The translations under genes and the position numbers were made by a program. This document shows positions 20,438-30,840 of a stretch of 64,000 nt of DNA, in pieces (position 1 is the stretch's first letter; each line of letters opens with the position of its first letter). Below the pieces are notes generated by a model. That model saw only the letters and a program-made list of their open reading frames with translations. It did no database searches and was not told where the DNA came from. Where the stretch lies: assembly GCA_004764695.1 (NCBI GenBank), contig SMSO01000014.1, positions 509,148 to 573,147 of the forward strand. Direction: 5' to 3'. Source of the DNA: Schizochytrium sp. TIO01. Taxonomy: Eukaryota; Sar; Bigyra; Thraustochytrida; Thraustochytriidae.

Positions 20438-22099
20438 GTTGAAGCGTTGCCGCTGGTGCTGCTGCAAGCGTGATGGAACGCCTGGTGGAAAGTGGCTGCA
20501 GCTTCTCTTATAGGTGTCTCACCAATGCTGCTAAGACCCCTGCTCGGCTTGGAGAAAACCGGGATTTCCTGAGCTTGCTTTGTATCAACCGTCCTTGTAG
20601 ATAACGTTCACCACCAGCTGGACTTTTGTTGTTCCTGCATCGCCCTGGCGCAACGCAAAGTTCTTTCGTTGCAGCGTGAGGTCAATGAAAACGTATCGGG
20701 TACTCAAATCTCCAGGCGAGCGCACCTCGTGGAACTAACTCTTCTTCTCGCTGAGGATGCGGTGTTCCTCCTGCTGCATGGGGATCTGAGGCGCAGCGCC
20801 AGAGCCGGCAATCCAAAGCATGCTGTCTTCGAGTACACCATCGCTTAGAATGAGCCCACCTCCATGCGAGGGTTCAACTTCAACGCTTATCAAGGCCCTG
20901 CGCAGTTCGCAGCGCAGGGTGTAGTAAAAGGGTGCTTCATATGCATGAATGCGGGCCTGGTTCGTCCCATTCTCGGGGGAAGTACGCACGGCATCGTGTA
21001 AACATGGGAAAGACACATTCTCCCATTGGGAGCTGCCAGAGAGGAGCTCTCCAATCTCATCGGGGGGGTCTTCTGCAATCTCATTGGCGGCGGCGTCTCC
21101 CAGTTCGGGGTCGAAAGAGAGTTCTGCAGTCTCGACGGCGGCATGCAAGTCATGAAAGAGTTCTGCGGTCTCATTGGCGGCGGCGTCTCCCAGTTCGAGG
21201 TCGAAAGAGAGTTCTGCAGGCTCGATGACGGCATGGAAGCCATGAAAGAGTTCTGGGGTCTCATCGGCGGCGGCGTCTCCCAGTTCGGGGTCGAAAGAGA
21301 GTTCTGCAGGCTCGACGGCGGCATGCAAGTCATGAAAGAGTTCTGCGGTCTCATTGGCGGCGGCGTCTCCCAGTTCGAGGTCGAAAGAGAGTTCTGCAGG
21401 CTCGATGACGGCATGAAAGCCATGAAAGAGTTCTGGGGTCTCATCGGCGGCGGCGTCTCCCAGTTCGGGGTCGAAAGAGAGTTCTGCAGGCTCGACGGCG
21501 GCATGCAAGTCATGAAAGAGTTCTGCGGTCTCATTGGCGGCGGCGTCTCCCAGTTCGGGGTCGAAAGAGAGTTCTGCAGGCTCGACGGCGGCATGCAAGT
21601 CGTAAGTAAGCTCTGCAATCTCATCGGCGGCATTAGCGGCATCGGTGGCATCTCTCATTGGGGAGTCGCACAAACATGCACCATCTACGGTCTGCCAATT
21701 CACATCACAATTGATTAGGTGATCTCCGATGGAGTCTGGCAGCGTTTCCATGCTGTTCGAGCGCGTGCGGGCCAACTTCCAAGCTGAAGGGTTAGGGTGT
21801 TCATCGTTAGGGGAGCTGCAGGTACGTTTGGCAGCTCGAGTAGATGTCGGAGCAGCATTAAGTTGGGAGCAAAGAGGGGCATGCTGACCATCTTTAGCGC
21901 TGTCCAAAGAGCATGAAGTGGAGGGCTGACTGGAATCGATCTTCACATCTTTGTCTCCTTTTAGAGTAAGACACAGGCTGCCGCTGTCAGCGTAGTCGCT
22001 ATGAGGAGTGTTGCTCTCAATGTCTTGCACACTCGTCGGCACAGTCTCAGTAGTGTTGGGCTGCGGTCTTGCGTTCTTGGACATGTCATGCTTAGGCAT
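20438..22099 (-). pseudogene. Copy B of the unknown family gene, disrupted
   Basis: An open frame of 454 codons starts at ATG 22099-22097 and ends early at TAG 20737-20735. At the same place copy A has CAG (SEKKSQFHEV), so one C-to-T change created the stop. Downstream the homology continues in frame (VFIDLTLQRKNF, VVNVIYKDG) until a 5-bp deletion at about 20589 shifts the frame; copy A keeps those bases at about 12850. Two independent lesions in the conserved C-terminal region make this a pseudogene, although a 454-aa truncated protein could still be made. The middle is expanded by an acidic repeat array that copy A holds only once. The N-terminus (MPKHDMSKNARPQPN) is longer than in copy A. 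Confidence 0.8.
21066..21620. repeat. Coding minisatellite, 90-bp unit with 180-bp higher-order repeat
   Basis: About six units of 90 bp (30 residues, consensus AELFHDLHAAVEPAELSFDP then ELGDAAANET) in frame with the copy B reading frame. Two unit types (FHDLHAAVEP/FDP and FHGFHAVIEP/FDL) alternate, so 180-bp blocks such as 21181-21360 and 21361-21540 are nearly identical. Copy A has one diverged unit (SEVSFDPELGDAADE). Confidence 0.93.
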
Positions 22100-23429
22100 C
22101 TGCGCGACTTACTGTATAAAAGCTACCAGTGCGGCGGCGGTTTGCCGTTGTACTAGTACAGACTGAGCTATGATGCTTTGGTTTGTTGAGTTTGGGGTTT
22201 GGGGTTTGGGTTTTTTGGTTTGATGTCTGCACTCGACGCCATAGTCGAAATGAACCTGCCGCGGCGAGGCCGCAGGCAAGCCCCATTCAGTGTCGCAGAG
22301 AGGAGACCGAGAGCGCCTGGGCTTACAGAGCAGTAGGCGGTTTTATGCTCGAAGTATTTACAGATACAGATACATTGTGTCTCTCTTTTCGAGAGCGGCA
22401 GCGGCATATAAAGCACTGGTCTGTTCTATTACCTTTTGCCTTAGCTGCTGTTAGTCTCTCTATGTAACGTATAAGTACTCGTAAAGTGGTCCTTAAAGGT
22501 TCCGGGAAGGAACCGAGGAATTGAGAGCGAAAGATCGCTACGAAGGCGCGCGATGTGCAGGACGATGATTCGCCTCTGGGCAAATGCAGAGAGGCGCCCA
22601 CCCCAAGAGGTTTCCAGCGCTGCCGGACGGCTAAGAAGGAAGCTTTGTCTATCTGTCCGCGGATCCATCAGTCGTTCTTCCTGTTTAGCTACTAGCTAGC
22701 TAGCTGCTGAGCGCTCTCGTCGCGCTCTCGCTTCATTCTTCTTCCCCTTGATATTCCGACTGTGGAGCCAGCCTTTGGAGCGAACAGCGATGCGATTCTT
22801 GAGCGGCTAAGCTTCTTGCGCCAGGCCGCAAGGGGGCGATCGAAAGGCTGGTGGCTCGACGTGTCTGCGGGCGTCGGCCTGTCGGTCTGTTTGTTGTCTG
22901 CGCAAGTGAAGTTGGTGGGCTAGCTCACTGTTTTTTTTTTGTTTTTTGTTTTTTTTTGTTCGAAGAAAGCAACCCTCTCGGGGAAACTCTTTAGAATTGG
23001 AGTGTAAAGTTGAATCATTAAATTAAATAAGAAAGTATTTTGAATTAAAAAGAGCTTTCAAAGGTTTGATTTATTTAATTTAAATTAAAAAAAGAAAAGC
23101 GAAGAAGGTGAAAGGTACATGAATGGAGGCTTTTGTTGAAGCTTCAGAAGAAAATATCATTCAACGAGATATTATTATATTTTGTTGAGCAGAAGAAAAG
23201 CAAGGAAGATAAACTTGTGTTGTAACGTAAACTTGGGCGCTCTGAGCAAAAAGAAAAGAGAAGTTGTTTTGCCTCCATAGAATGCTTCTTTCTGATCGCT
23301 TTGAACATTAAAAAGCTCATCTATAATAAAAGATTCTTTAATATCAGAAGATAACTCCGTAAGATGAAAGATGAGTTTGTTCACTATAAAAGAATATTGT
23401 GGCGAGAACTGAGAAGTATGCGCTTGAGC
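22100..23429. other. Upstream block of copy B, no gene seen
   Basis: GC-richer DNA to about 22920, equivalent to the duplicated block of copy A, then AT-rich DNA with T and A runs. Open stretches occur on both strands, but none resembles a known protein or is conserved in copy A. Confidence 0.5.
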
Positions 23430-23602
23430 AACCTGGTTAACTGAAGATGACGCTGCCAGCGCTGCCATTGTCGATTACTTCGGGGCAATTAATTGAGAAG
23501 GTCGCTTTCAGGCATGGTTCGACGAACGACGTGGCTCCTAAAAGATGGTCGCAGGAGTTGGGGCGTTGGTTGAATCATTTCGTTATCCACGGCATCGTCT
23601 AT
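23430..23602 (-). pseudogene. Remnant of the Ser-rich gene in copy B
   Basis: The two ends of the 15995-16669 gene can be matched here: its 3' part (stop-proximal, near 16020-16110) at about 23455-23560, and its start region at about 23565-23602. Around 500 bp of the middle is missing. The ATG of copy A (16669-16667) is changed to ATA at 23602-23600. Clearly non-functional. Confidence 0.65.
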
Positions 23603-23650
23603 TGACACGCACAGCAAAGGCTGATTAATCTTGCTGTTAATGCTGCAATC

Positions 23651-24457
23651 TTGCTGTTAATGTTGCAATATACATTTTAAATTATATATTAAAAAATACA
23701 CATTTAAATTTAATTCAAGGCATTGATTATGTTCAAACAATGTGTTTAAAGAAGCATTTAGAAAAAGAAAACTAAAAAAAGAAAAACTGTTTCTAAAACA
23801 TTGTATTTAAAGAAGAAGAAATACAGATAAAATTCCTCTTTATATTTAAGAAGACAAGCCTGGAAGACAAGAAAAGAAGATGAAAAAACAAAAACATAAA
23901 CAACTTTAAAGTGTACTAGTTCGAAAAGAAAAGAAAGCAAGATTGTTTCAATGCTGATTATTATATATCTACTAGTATTGCATATTTGATTGATTGTTTT
24001 GACCTATAAAAATTGAGTTACTGAGTAACGCTTATGATATCTGAAGAGACCCTCTTCGCCCATCCATCTACAGCTAAAGCTCGAGCCTGGCGGGCATCAG
24101 CGGAAGAGAGCCGTGGAAGACAAGAAAAGAAAAGAAGTATTCAGAGGTTGTATGTCTTTTCCTGGCAGAGGGGTAGCAAACGTTCCGGGGTAGCAAACGT
24201 TCCTCATTCGATCGGTAATGATAAGATGAACCGCAACACAACATAGATATTAAATAGCCTTCCCCTAAAGGCACCATGGTGAACGAAGGCGATATCTCTC
24301 AATATTTTTATATCTTGCAGCTGTACCTTCAAGCGATGCTTGCGGCTTCTATAGCTCAGGCTGTGAGGAAAGAGTAGATTTCTAAAAAACGAGACTTCGA
24401 AGAGTGTATACAATACCTCCTTTGATTGCATTTAATTTGAAAAGGTGTGCTCTATAC
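23651..24457. other. Intergenic, no gene seen
   Basis: Very AT-rich to about 24000, then mixed composition. Short open stretches on both strands near 24040-24430 show no recognisable protein. Confidence 0.5.
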
Positions 24458-24476
24458 GATTAGGTAGGCACATATA

Positions 24477-24508
<32 letters not shown>

Positions 24509-24650
24509 ATATATTATATGAGAGCGAATGATTAGGTAGGCACATATAATATATATAATTATATATATATATATATATATGAGAGCGAATGATTAGGTAG
24601 GCACATATAATATATATAATATATATATATATATAATATGAGAGCGAATG
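24458..24650. repeat. Three tandem units with (TA)n palindromic cores
   Basis: Three copies of a 60-72 bp unit beginning GATTAGGTAGGCACATATAA at 24458, 24530 and 24591, each with a TA-rich near-palindrome and ending GAGAGCGAATG. The array ends 100 bp upstream of the 629-aa gene. Confidence 0.95.
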
Positions 24651-24749
24651 GTTTTTTAAAGTAGAAACTCAAGAAGCCCAAACCAAATCTGAAACTCAAG
24701 AAAGCTCAAGCAAAGGGAGAATAAGCCCACTCATTGTTCAAAGTAAACC

Positions 24750-26639
24750 ATGGGCGATGAACTCTACTGTAGTAATACTTGGGATTTAGATCTTCTTGAC
24801 GGATATCCTTTACAATCCACCTCCGATGACAATCATGATTCGGGTTGGATTAGTAACATTCCTTTGGTACCGACCACTCCCAAAGACGACAATCTTTCTG
24901 AAGAGCTTCTTCTAGTATCATGCTGTACTTCTTCCCCGCCAGCCCCCATTCACAATCACAAGAATCTTGGGAACCTTCTCAGGTCTTCTCAGGGTTTGGA
25001 ATCCAGTCGTCCTGTTACCCCCACCTTCGATTCTTCCTGTGCTTCGGATCCGGGATTGTCTAATGTCATTCATGGTCCGCAAGAACATCAAAACGATCCC
25101 CCATCTCCTCTTCCCGAACCCGTCGCTGCTGCTAGTCCTGCGCTTACACTTGTTTGCAACAACACCAAGCGTAAGAGCGCGAGCATTCATTGTGGCTTGG
25201 AGAACCAGAGTCACATTACGCTCAAGCAGCCCCGCTCAAGCTTAGAAAGAAGCTCTGTAGGCGTCGACAAGGCTCATCAGAATACAGAAAATGAGGAGAG
25301 CGATGAAGTTACCACAAGTAAATGTGTTATAGGAAGTGATTCCCAGGATTTTGTAGGCCCTGACCATGACCAGGATGGGACTGCCCGAAGCTACGATGAG
25401 GAAAGCATTGGCCAAGATAAAAGTGCTTTAAGCTGCGAAGCGGAAGACGATTTCCACAAAGATCTAGGACTGGCTCTAAGTTGTGTTCGCTTGCCTGACT
25501 CTCCTTCCAATGGCGGGCACCAGGTATCCCCAGAATCCAAGCAAACTTCCATTGCCTTGACTGATGAGTCTACGGTATCCACAGACACAAGCTCTCTTGC
25601 ATGGGAAGACGCAGGCTCTCTTGCAAACGTCCATGCAAGTAATCATAATAGCAGCAATGCTACTTCAGCGAATACTCACTTACGCATGGTAGCTTCGTAT
25701 GTGCACGTCAGCTATCAAAACCATACGCCTGCAGGAACTGTCTCTGATCGCCTTCAACCTTGCCGTGAGAAAGTTCAAAATCCTTCATGCAATAGCCTTG
25801 AAATAGATGAAGCCATCGTGAACGGCAACATCGATGATGAGTGTAGCCCCAAGACCCTGTCTGCTTGTTCCACTGCTGCTTGTTCCACATCCTCCACTTC
25901 CTCCACGGCGTCTAGCACATTCTTCTCGAGTCCATGCGAAAACGTTTCGTATCCTCAGACTAGCAATCCCAAGGTTGCTCATGTCTTCAACTCTGTTGGC
26001 TCGTTGCAATGTACAAGAGCGTTATTCAGTTCAGCCTATGTCGAAACGTATATGACACCCTTTTACTACGCACAGAAAAGGGGACTGCGCAGAGCTTTCT
26101 TACGCATGGATGTGAATGGTTTGCGTGGAGGTGGACTCAAGAAGATTGTAGTCAAAGCTGAAGCCTTCGTTCGCCTCAGCACCTTCAAGAAGGTTGCAAA
26201 TTGTAAGCAAAAACACAATCACACTAAGGAAGGAGCCCTTCAAGACGAAATGCATTGGGAAGTTGGTCCTTGTCTTGAGCCGTATAGACGTAACCAGACG
26301 AGGATCCACGGCATCCTGCTGGAGAAGAAGAGCGAGTTTCACAATGTGCCGCACACTCAACACACCCATTTGCACTCGGTCTTTATGAACCTCACATTGG
26401 AACGCCAGAACTTTTCATTGCTGCTGGATCAGGGAGTGACCGAGGTCCACTTGAAGGTATGTGCCATCTACAACGATGGCACAAAGGATATCGTCCCTGC
26501 ACAAACGATTCCGGTCTTCTCGAAGCCACACTGCGGGCTCCATGGAATCAAGTCAGAACCCTTTAATGAAGCCTCAAAAAAATTTCACGCTGAGTTAGAG
26601 ATGGCCAAGGCACACGCGCGCGGCGAAAGCTTTGCTTGA
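24750..26639 (+). CDS. Unknown family protein, third paralogue (629 aa)
   Basis: ATG 24750-24752 to TGA 26637-26639, one exon. The first 430 residues are acidic, Ser/Thr-rich and probably disordered, with a Ser/Thr/Cys run near 365-390. From about residue 432 it matches the conserved C-terminal region of the copy A and B genes: TPFYYAQKRGLRRAFLRMDV, GLRGGGLKKIVVKAEAFVRL, then LLEKKSEFHNV, VFMNLTLERQNFSLLL, VCAIYNDGTKD and IPVFSKPHCGLHGI. This region of about 180 residues defines a small family with predicted beta structure; I know no named domain like it. Compared with copy A it has a His-containing insertion (CKQKHNHTKEG) in place of PNSPHNHRIVKDG. Function unknown; a DNA- or protein-binding fold is a guess. 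It is on the opposite strand to its paralogues and is intact. Confidence 0.88.
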   Translation: MGDELYCSNTWDLDLLDGYPLQSTSDDNHDSGWISNIPLVPTTPKDDNLSEELLLVSCCTSSPPAPIHNHKNLGNLLRSSQGLESSRPVTPTFDSSCASDPGLSNVIHGPQEHQNDPPSPLPEPVAAASPALTLVCNNTKRKSASIHCGLENQSHITLKQPRSSLERSSVGVDKAHQNTENEESDEVTTSKCVIGSDSQDFVGPDHDQDGTARSYDEESIGQDKSALSCEAEDDFHKDLGLALSCVRLPDSPSNGGHQVSPESKQTSIALTDESTVSTDTSSLAWEDAGSLANVHASNHNSSNATSANTHLRMVASYVHVSYQNHTPAGTVSDRLQPCREKVQNPSCNSLEIDEAIVNGNIDDECSPKTLSACSTAACSTSSTSSTASSTFFSSPCENVSYPQTSNPKVAHVFNSVGSLQCTRALFSSAYVETYMTPFYYAQKRGLRRAFLRMDVNGLRGGGLKKIVVKAEAFVRLSTFKKVANCKQKHNHTKEGALQDEMHWEVGPCLEPYRRNQTRIHGILLEKKSEFHNVPHTQHTHLHSVFMNLTLERQNFSLLLDQGVTEVHLKVCAIYNDGTKDIVPAQTIPVFSKPHCGLHGIKSEPFNEASKKFHAELEMAKAHARGESFA

Positions 26640-29600
26640 CGGCACAGAACCAATTGTGAACAGTCTGCATAAAGTGATAGACAAGTAACCGCCCTAGATG
26701 ATTGATTACCTTCCTCATAGGCCCTAATGCAAAATAGAACACATACCTCAAATTAACTTCATATTAACTCCATGATTTCAACCAGGTCAGCAAATAGGTA
26801 GGTGTTTGTGATGCTATGTCCTTTTAAATGCTTCATTTTAAAAGAGGAGGGAACCGAAAGAAGGAATGGAGATCATTAACTTGTGTGTTAAATTGACTGG
26901 AAAATGCAGCAACGCTGACGGCTGATCCACTCCACCAGAACAAGATGATTTGTGGTTGTGGAAGCGCTGCAATGTCTTCACGGAGAGAACATCACACTCC
27001 AGGGTTGGATACCACCTCTAAGGACTTTCAAAGATGCCAAAACTTTGATGAGGTACCTGATTGCCAATAATGTCTAACTTTTCATATTCCCACCACGCCT
27101 TCATAAGACCAATATCTTCATTTCTAAAAACAAAATATTGGATCAAGGTCGATTAATCATTCCTGAAAGAAACCGTGACATCGTGACCACCTACATGAAG
27201 CTATCCACAGCAAACTACTTTTCACTCTCACGCCACCTTTGCCCACTCAATATTGTCGCCGCCACTCATCTTGGGACAGTCCACAAATCCTGTTTCCTCA
27301 TCCAGTGTTTGAGTTCCATGCTTCACTACCTCAGCGCCTGATACAATTCGCAGCCACGATTGCTCCGCCTCCGCTGCATTCGAATAATTGTCTCATGCTC
27401 GCTGTAGCTTTTGATCCTTATCCTTGTTGAGCCCGTCTGTACTGAAGAAGGAATGTTGGTCGATATCAGCCGGATTCGAGCCAACTTGGTCTCGCCAACA
27501 CATCCATGATATAGCTAAGTAGATGTGACGGTAGGAATCCACATATCATGGCTTGGTAAACCGTGTCTGGAATCTTCTGGCGTCCCAACACTTGCAATTT
27601 TAAGATCTTCAGCAGTAAGGACCCCGGCCTGGGTGAGAGCAATAAAAACACAAACAACACGTGAAGGCAGAGCTTTTCTATCCAGAAACATGGTACAACT
27701 TCTTGGCCAAGAAAGCCGCCCCATACGATGTTCCAGTCAGTCGTTGGTACTCTTTCCATCCTTCTTCTGAAGGATCTTTTGGGTAAATTATCAGTCTGAT
27801 TTCCCAGGCGTTTAGCTGGTCTTCTGACTAGTTGCTTGGCCCGTCTTCATTTCACGATTAGCGGTGCTTGGTTGCCGTGCAAAGATACTTTGTGTCCCTG
27901 TTCAGTATTGTACTTCTGGCAGTGGAGTTGCCCTCAAGAAGAGGAGCAAGTTTAAAGTAAAGCAACACCTATCCGTCGTCAACTATATCTGCTGTGACTT
28001 CGCAGAAGTCATGTTAAATGGTGCTACGCAGCAGATGCCCCAATTGTGCAAGCCTAGTGAAGTTTTCCTTGACATTTTGTAGAGAGATCCGCTTGTGAAC
28101 GATGAGGGAAGACCTCTCAAAAGCGGCAGAGAGTTTACAGCATTATTGAACAGGTAAATTCTCAAGAAGGAGCCCAATCTCCTGAGTTGGAGACGGCAGG
28201 GCAAAAGGTAGACTGGGGACGAGGAGGGCGTGTAGGCATGGGCGCTCGAGCAGGATCTTACACTCCCGACTTGCCCAACAACCAGTAGAGTCCATCGCGT
28301 TTCACAGACCAGATTCTTTATTCAAGGTTTGCTCTAATTAGGTAATTCCCTAGTCCTTGTACTAGTAGACTTGCTGTAATAGGTGCCTAACTAACTACCT
28401 ACCTACTAATTTCAAGTGACAAACAAACCAAAGTATTTAGTTTGGTTACGTTAAGAAATCATTTTTCGATTTCACATGTACTGCGTTTGCGTTTTTTTCT
28501 TTTTTAACCATATTAGCCTCAGCAAGCTGGCTTGAAATCAGAACAAAGTAGCACGTATGCTTAGTAAAACTGAATGAGTTTCCAATATTTGAAGGCTCCA
28601 GGAGCAGAGATGTGAGTGCTTCGTTGAAAGATATTTTGGGATCTAATTTGGGATGACCTTTCTTTTGGTGGGACCAGAAAATAACTATTATATATTCTAG
28701 GTATACTTGACTGCAGAAAGGGGAGAGAAGTAAGATACTGAATAGTGAGTTCAGTGTGAGTGATGTGTCTGGAGTATTGTGGAAATCTATGGTGAAATAT
28801 CCGCGACTACCTCATCCAAGATGCGGCTGCTCTCGAGGACCCTGCACCCTTGACTCATACAAATGCGGATTTACATGTAAACTTTGTGATGCGTGCAAAT
28901 GATCAATCAATTCAAAGCAAGGATGGGGAACACCTTCAACGAGTGAGCAATCTTGCCGTAGTATCACGATATCATGCGCTTGAGGAAATTTGGATGCTCA
29001 CCTTTAAGTAAGAAAAAAAAAAAGAGAAAACTTTGGAGTTGCTTTCTTTTATGCAAAGTTAAAAGGGAACGGGGAACAAAACATTCAACACTGGGCTTCC
29101 CATACAGTCTACTATCAAATTACTGACCCCTACGCTGTCTTTTCGCGTTTTTAGTTTCATTCATTCTAAGGGGAGTTTTGAATTAGGGAAACGCAAAACT
29201 CAACCAAAGGTTCGAATCTGAAATCTCCATTTGTTGGACACAAGCAACATCAATAGGCGCCACAGGGATCTAGTTTCTGAATGATCTTCACGACTTGGTA
29301 TAGAAGAAACGATTGATATCATACGAATTGAGTTGCTCGTGATACTCATGATCTCATTATGTAACTTGTAATAGTGCCATTGAAGCAAATGACCTTCATT
29401 AAGAATTTTGTTGACCTTCGGTTTCTTCCGCATGCAATGGTTCAACTATGAGTTACCTGCTTGAGTGCCATATTCTTATCATATTCTCAAGCCGTGCTTG
29501 TCAAGCAAAAAACCGTTAGATACGAATTTCTTGCTTTAAAATGATTGGTTCTGTAAATAATATAACATTCGAATTGTCTCTCGTCGCGTTAAAGTTCGGG

Positions 29601-30840
29601 AAGCCGTAGGATCTGTACATTTAAAAGGCAGTCAATATTTGAATATGAGGCAAATATTGTAGGAATTTATTTACCCAACTAAACTTTTCGTAAAAGTCTA
29701 AACATAGCTTCACTCATTTCAAAATAGAATTTAAAGCTCATGAGGGGAAATTTTGCAATACAAAGGAGCAACGGTATTGACGAATGTGATCGAGAAACAC
29801 TGTATTCAATCAATTTACTGATGTCGATGAATAAGACATTCTTGGGTTTCTTCTAACTTGGGCTACAATCGCGAGTTCACTGAAGCTCATATTGAATATC
29901 AGTGCTTTGCCAATCGAAATCCCGCACAGTTGATAATTAATCGCTTGTTTCAGAACATCCGACCTATAAAACGCATTGAAAGAACTCGAGCAGTTAGATC
30001 GAGAATCGATTTTGCAATAAGAGATTCTAGAGAAAGATCCCGTTATCGCATTAATTCCCATTATGAGCGAACGAAAGGGAAATAAACCAAGAGAACCATA
30101 TATATATATAGGTTAGCAGCGGGACCTCGATAGCAGATAAAAGAAAGGAAAGGATAGTTTAGCTGGCCAAAAAATGGGTTGCGCTGCCTGCTCAGGACCA
30201 ACCAGAAAACACTGCCTAAGGGTACATACTGTTAATGATAGAAGTGGGTATACCTTAGTGAAAATATTAGCTGGGTGTTACTAGAGAAAAGTCCTTTCTC
30301 AATGGCTTAAGCCATTTAATAGGTCAGTTATGAACTGGTTGGTAATGAACGCGAGCGCGGAAGAGCAGAGCCAACCAATCAACCACTCATCTGCAGAACA
30401 CGAGTGATAGTGAAATGTAAATGATAGGTAGAGGTTATATAGTGCAGCGAATACGTAGATTTTATTTAGCAAGTGCTGTGAAAATATGTAGCGTAGTATA
30501 GCTTATCAAAGAAAAGGCAAAGCGCAGCGAAGGGATCAAATAAACTTATGCACTAGGAGTACAGATAGGGTTATTGGTAGGATAACTGAAAGCTGCATAT
30601 CTATTTGTCCATAGATATGACTAGGGATTATCTAGACATATCTATAGAAAGGAGTAAGCGGAGAGCGTAAAGAAACAGAAACAGACACAGACCTTGATTG
30701 GCTTGGACTCGCAACTACACCAGTTGCGGCGCCGGAGCAGAGCAGCGCAGTCGACTCGCGAAGACTCGACCGCCAGTTTCCTTCGTTCTTGAGCGAGGAA
30801 GCACAGTAGAACGCGAAGTTTTTGACTCTCACTCAGCAAG
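26640..30840. other. Long intergenic region, no confident gene
   Basis: Short protein-like stretches occur on the minus strand near 27515-27760 (for example DRKALPSRVVCVFIALTQAG and, in another frame, TDWNIVWGGFLGQ), but they are interrupted by stops and may be a decayed gene. The rest is AT-rich, with a short (TA)n at about 30101-30112. The last 150 bp before 30841 are GC-richer and probably hold the PA2G4 promoter and 5' UTR. Confidence 0.5.

Larger units (their letters stand above)
19933..23650. repeat. Segmental duplication, copy B (degenerate)
   Basis: Shorter, diverged copy of 12075-16705 in the same orientation. It keeps the 3' flank, the unknown gene (now a pseudogene with an expanded minisatellite), one GC-rich block and a remnant of the Ser-rich gene. 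Both copies also share a GGAT-rich microsatellite downstream of the gene (12493-12520 and 20350-20385). Confidence 0.9.

Noticed and set aside
20890-21718. Long repetitive open frames in other phases and on the plus strand over the copy B minisatellite
   Set aside because: The 90-bp unit keeps all frames open because its length is divisible by three; only the frame homologous to copy A is supported.
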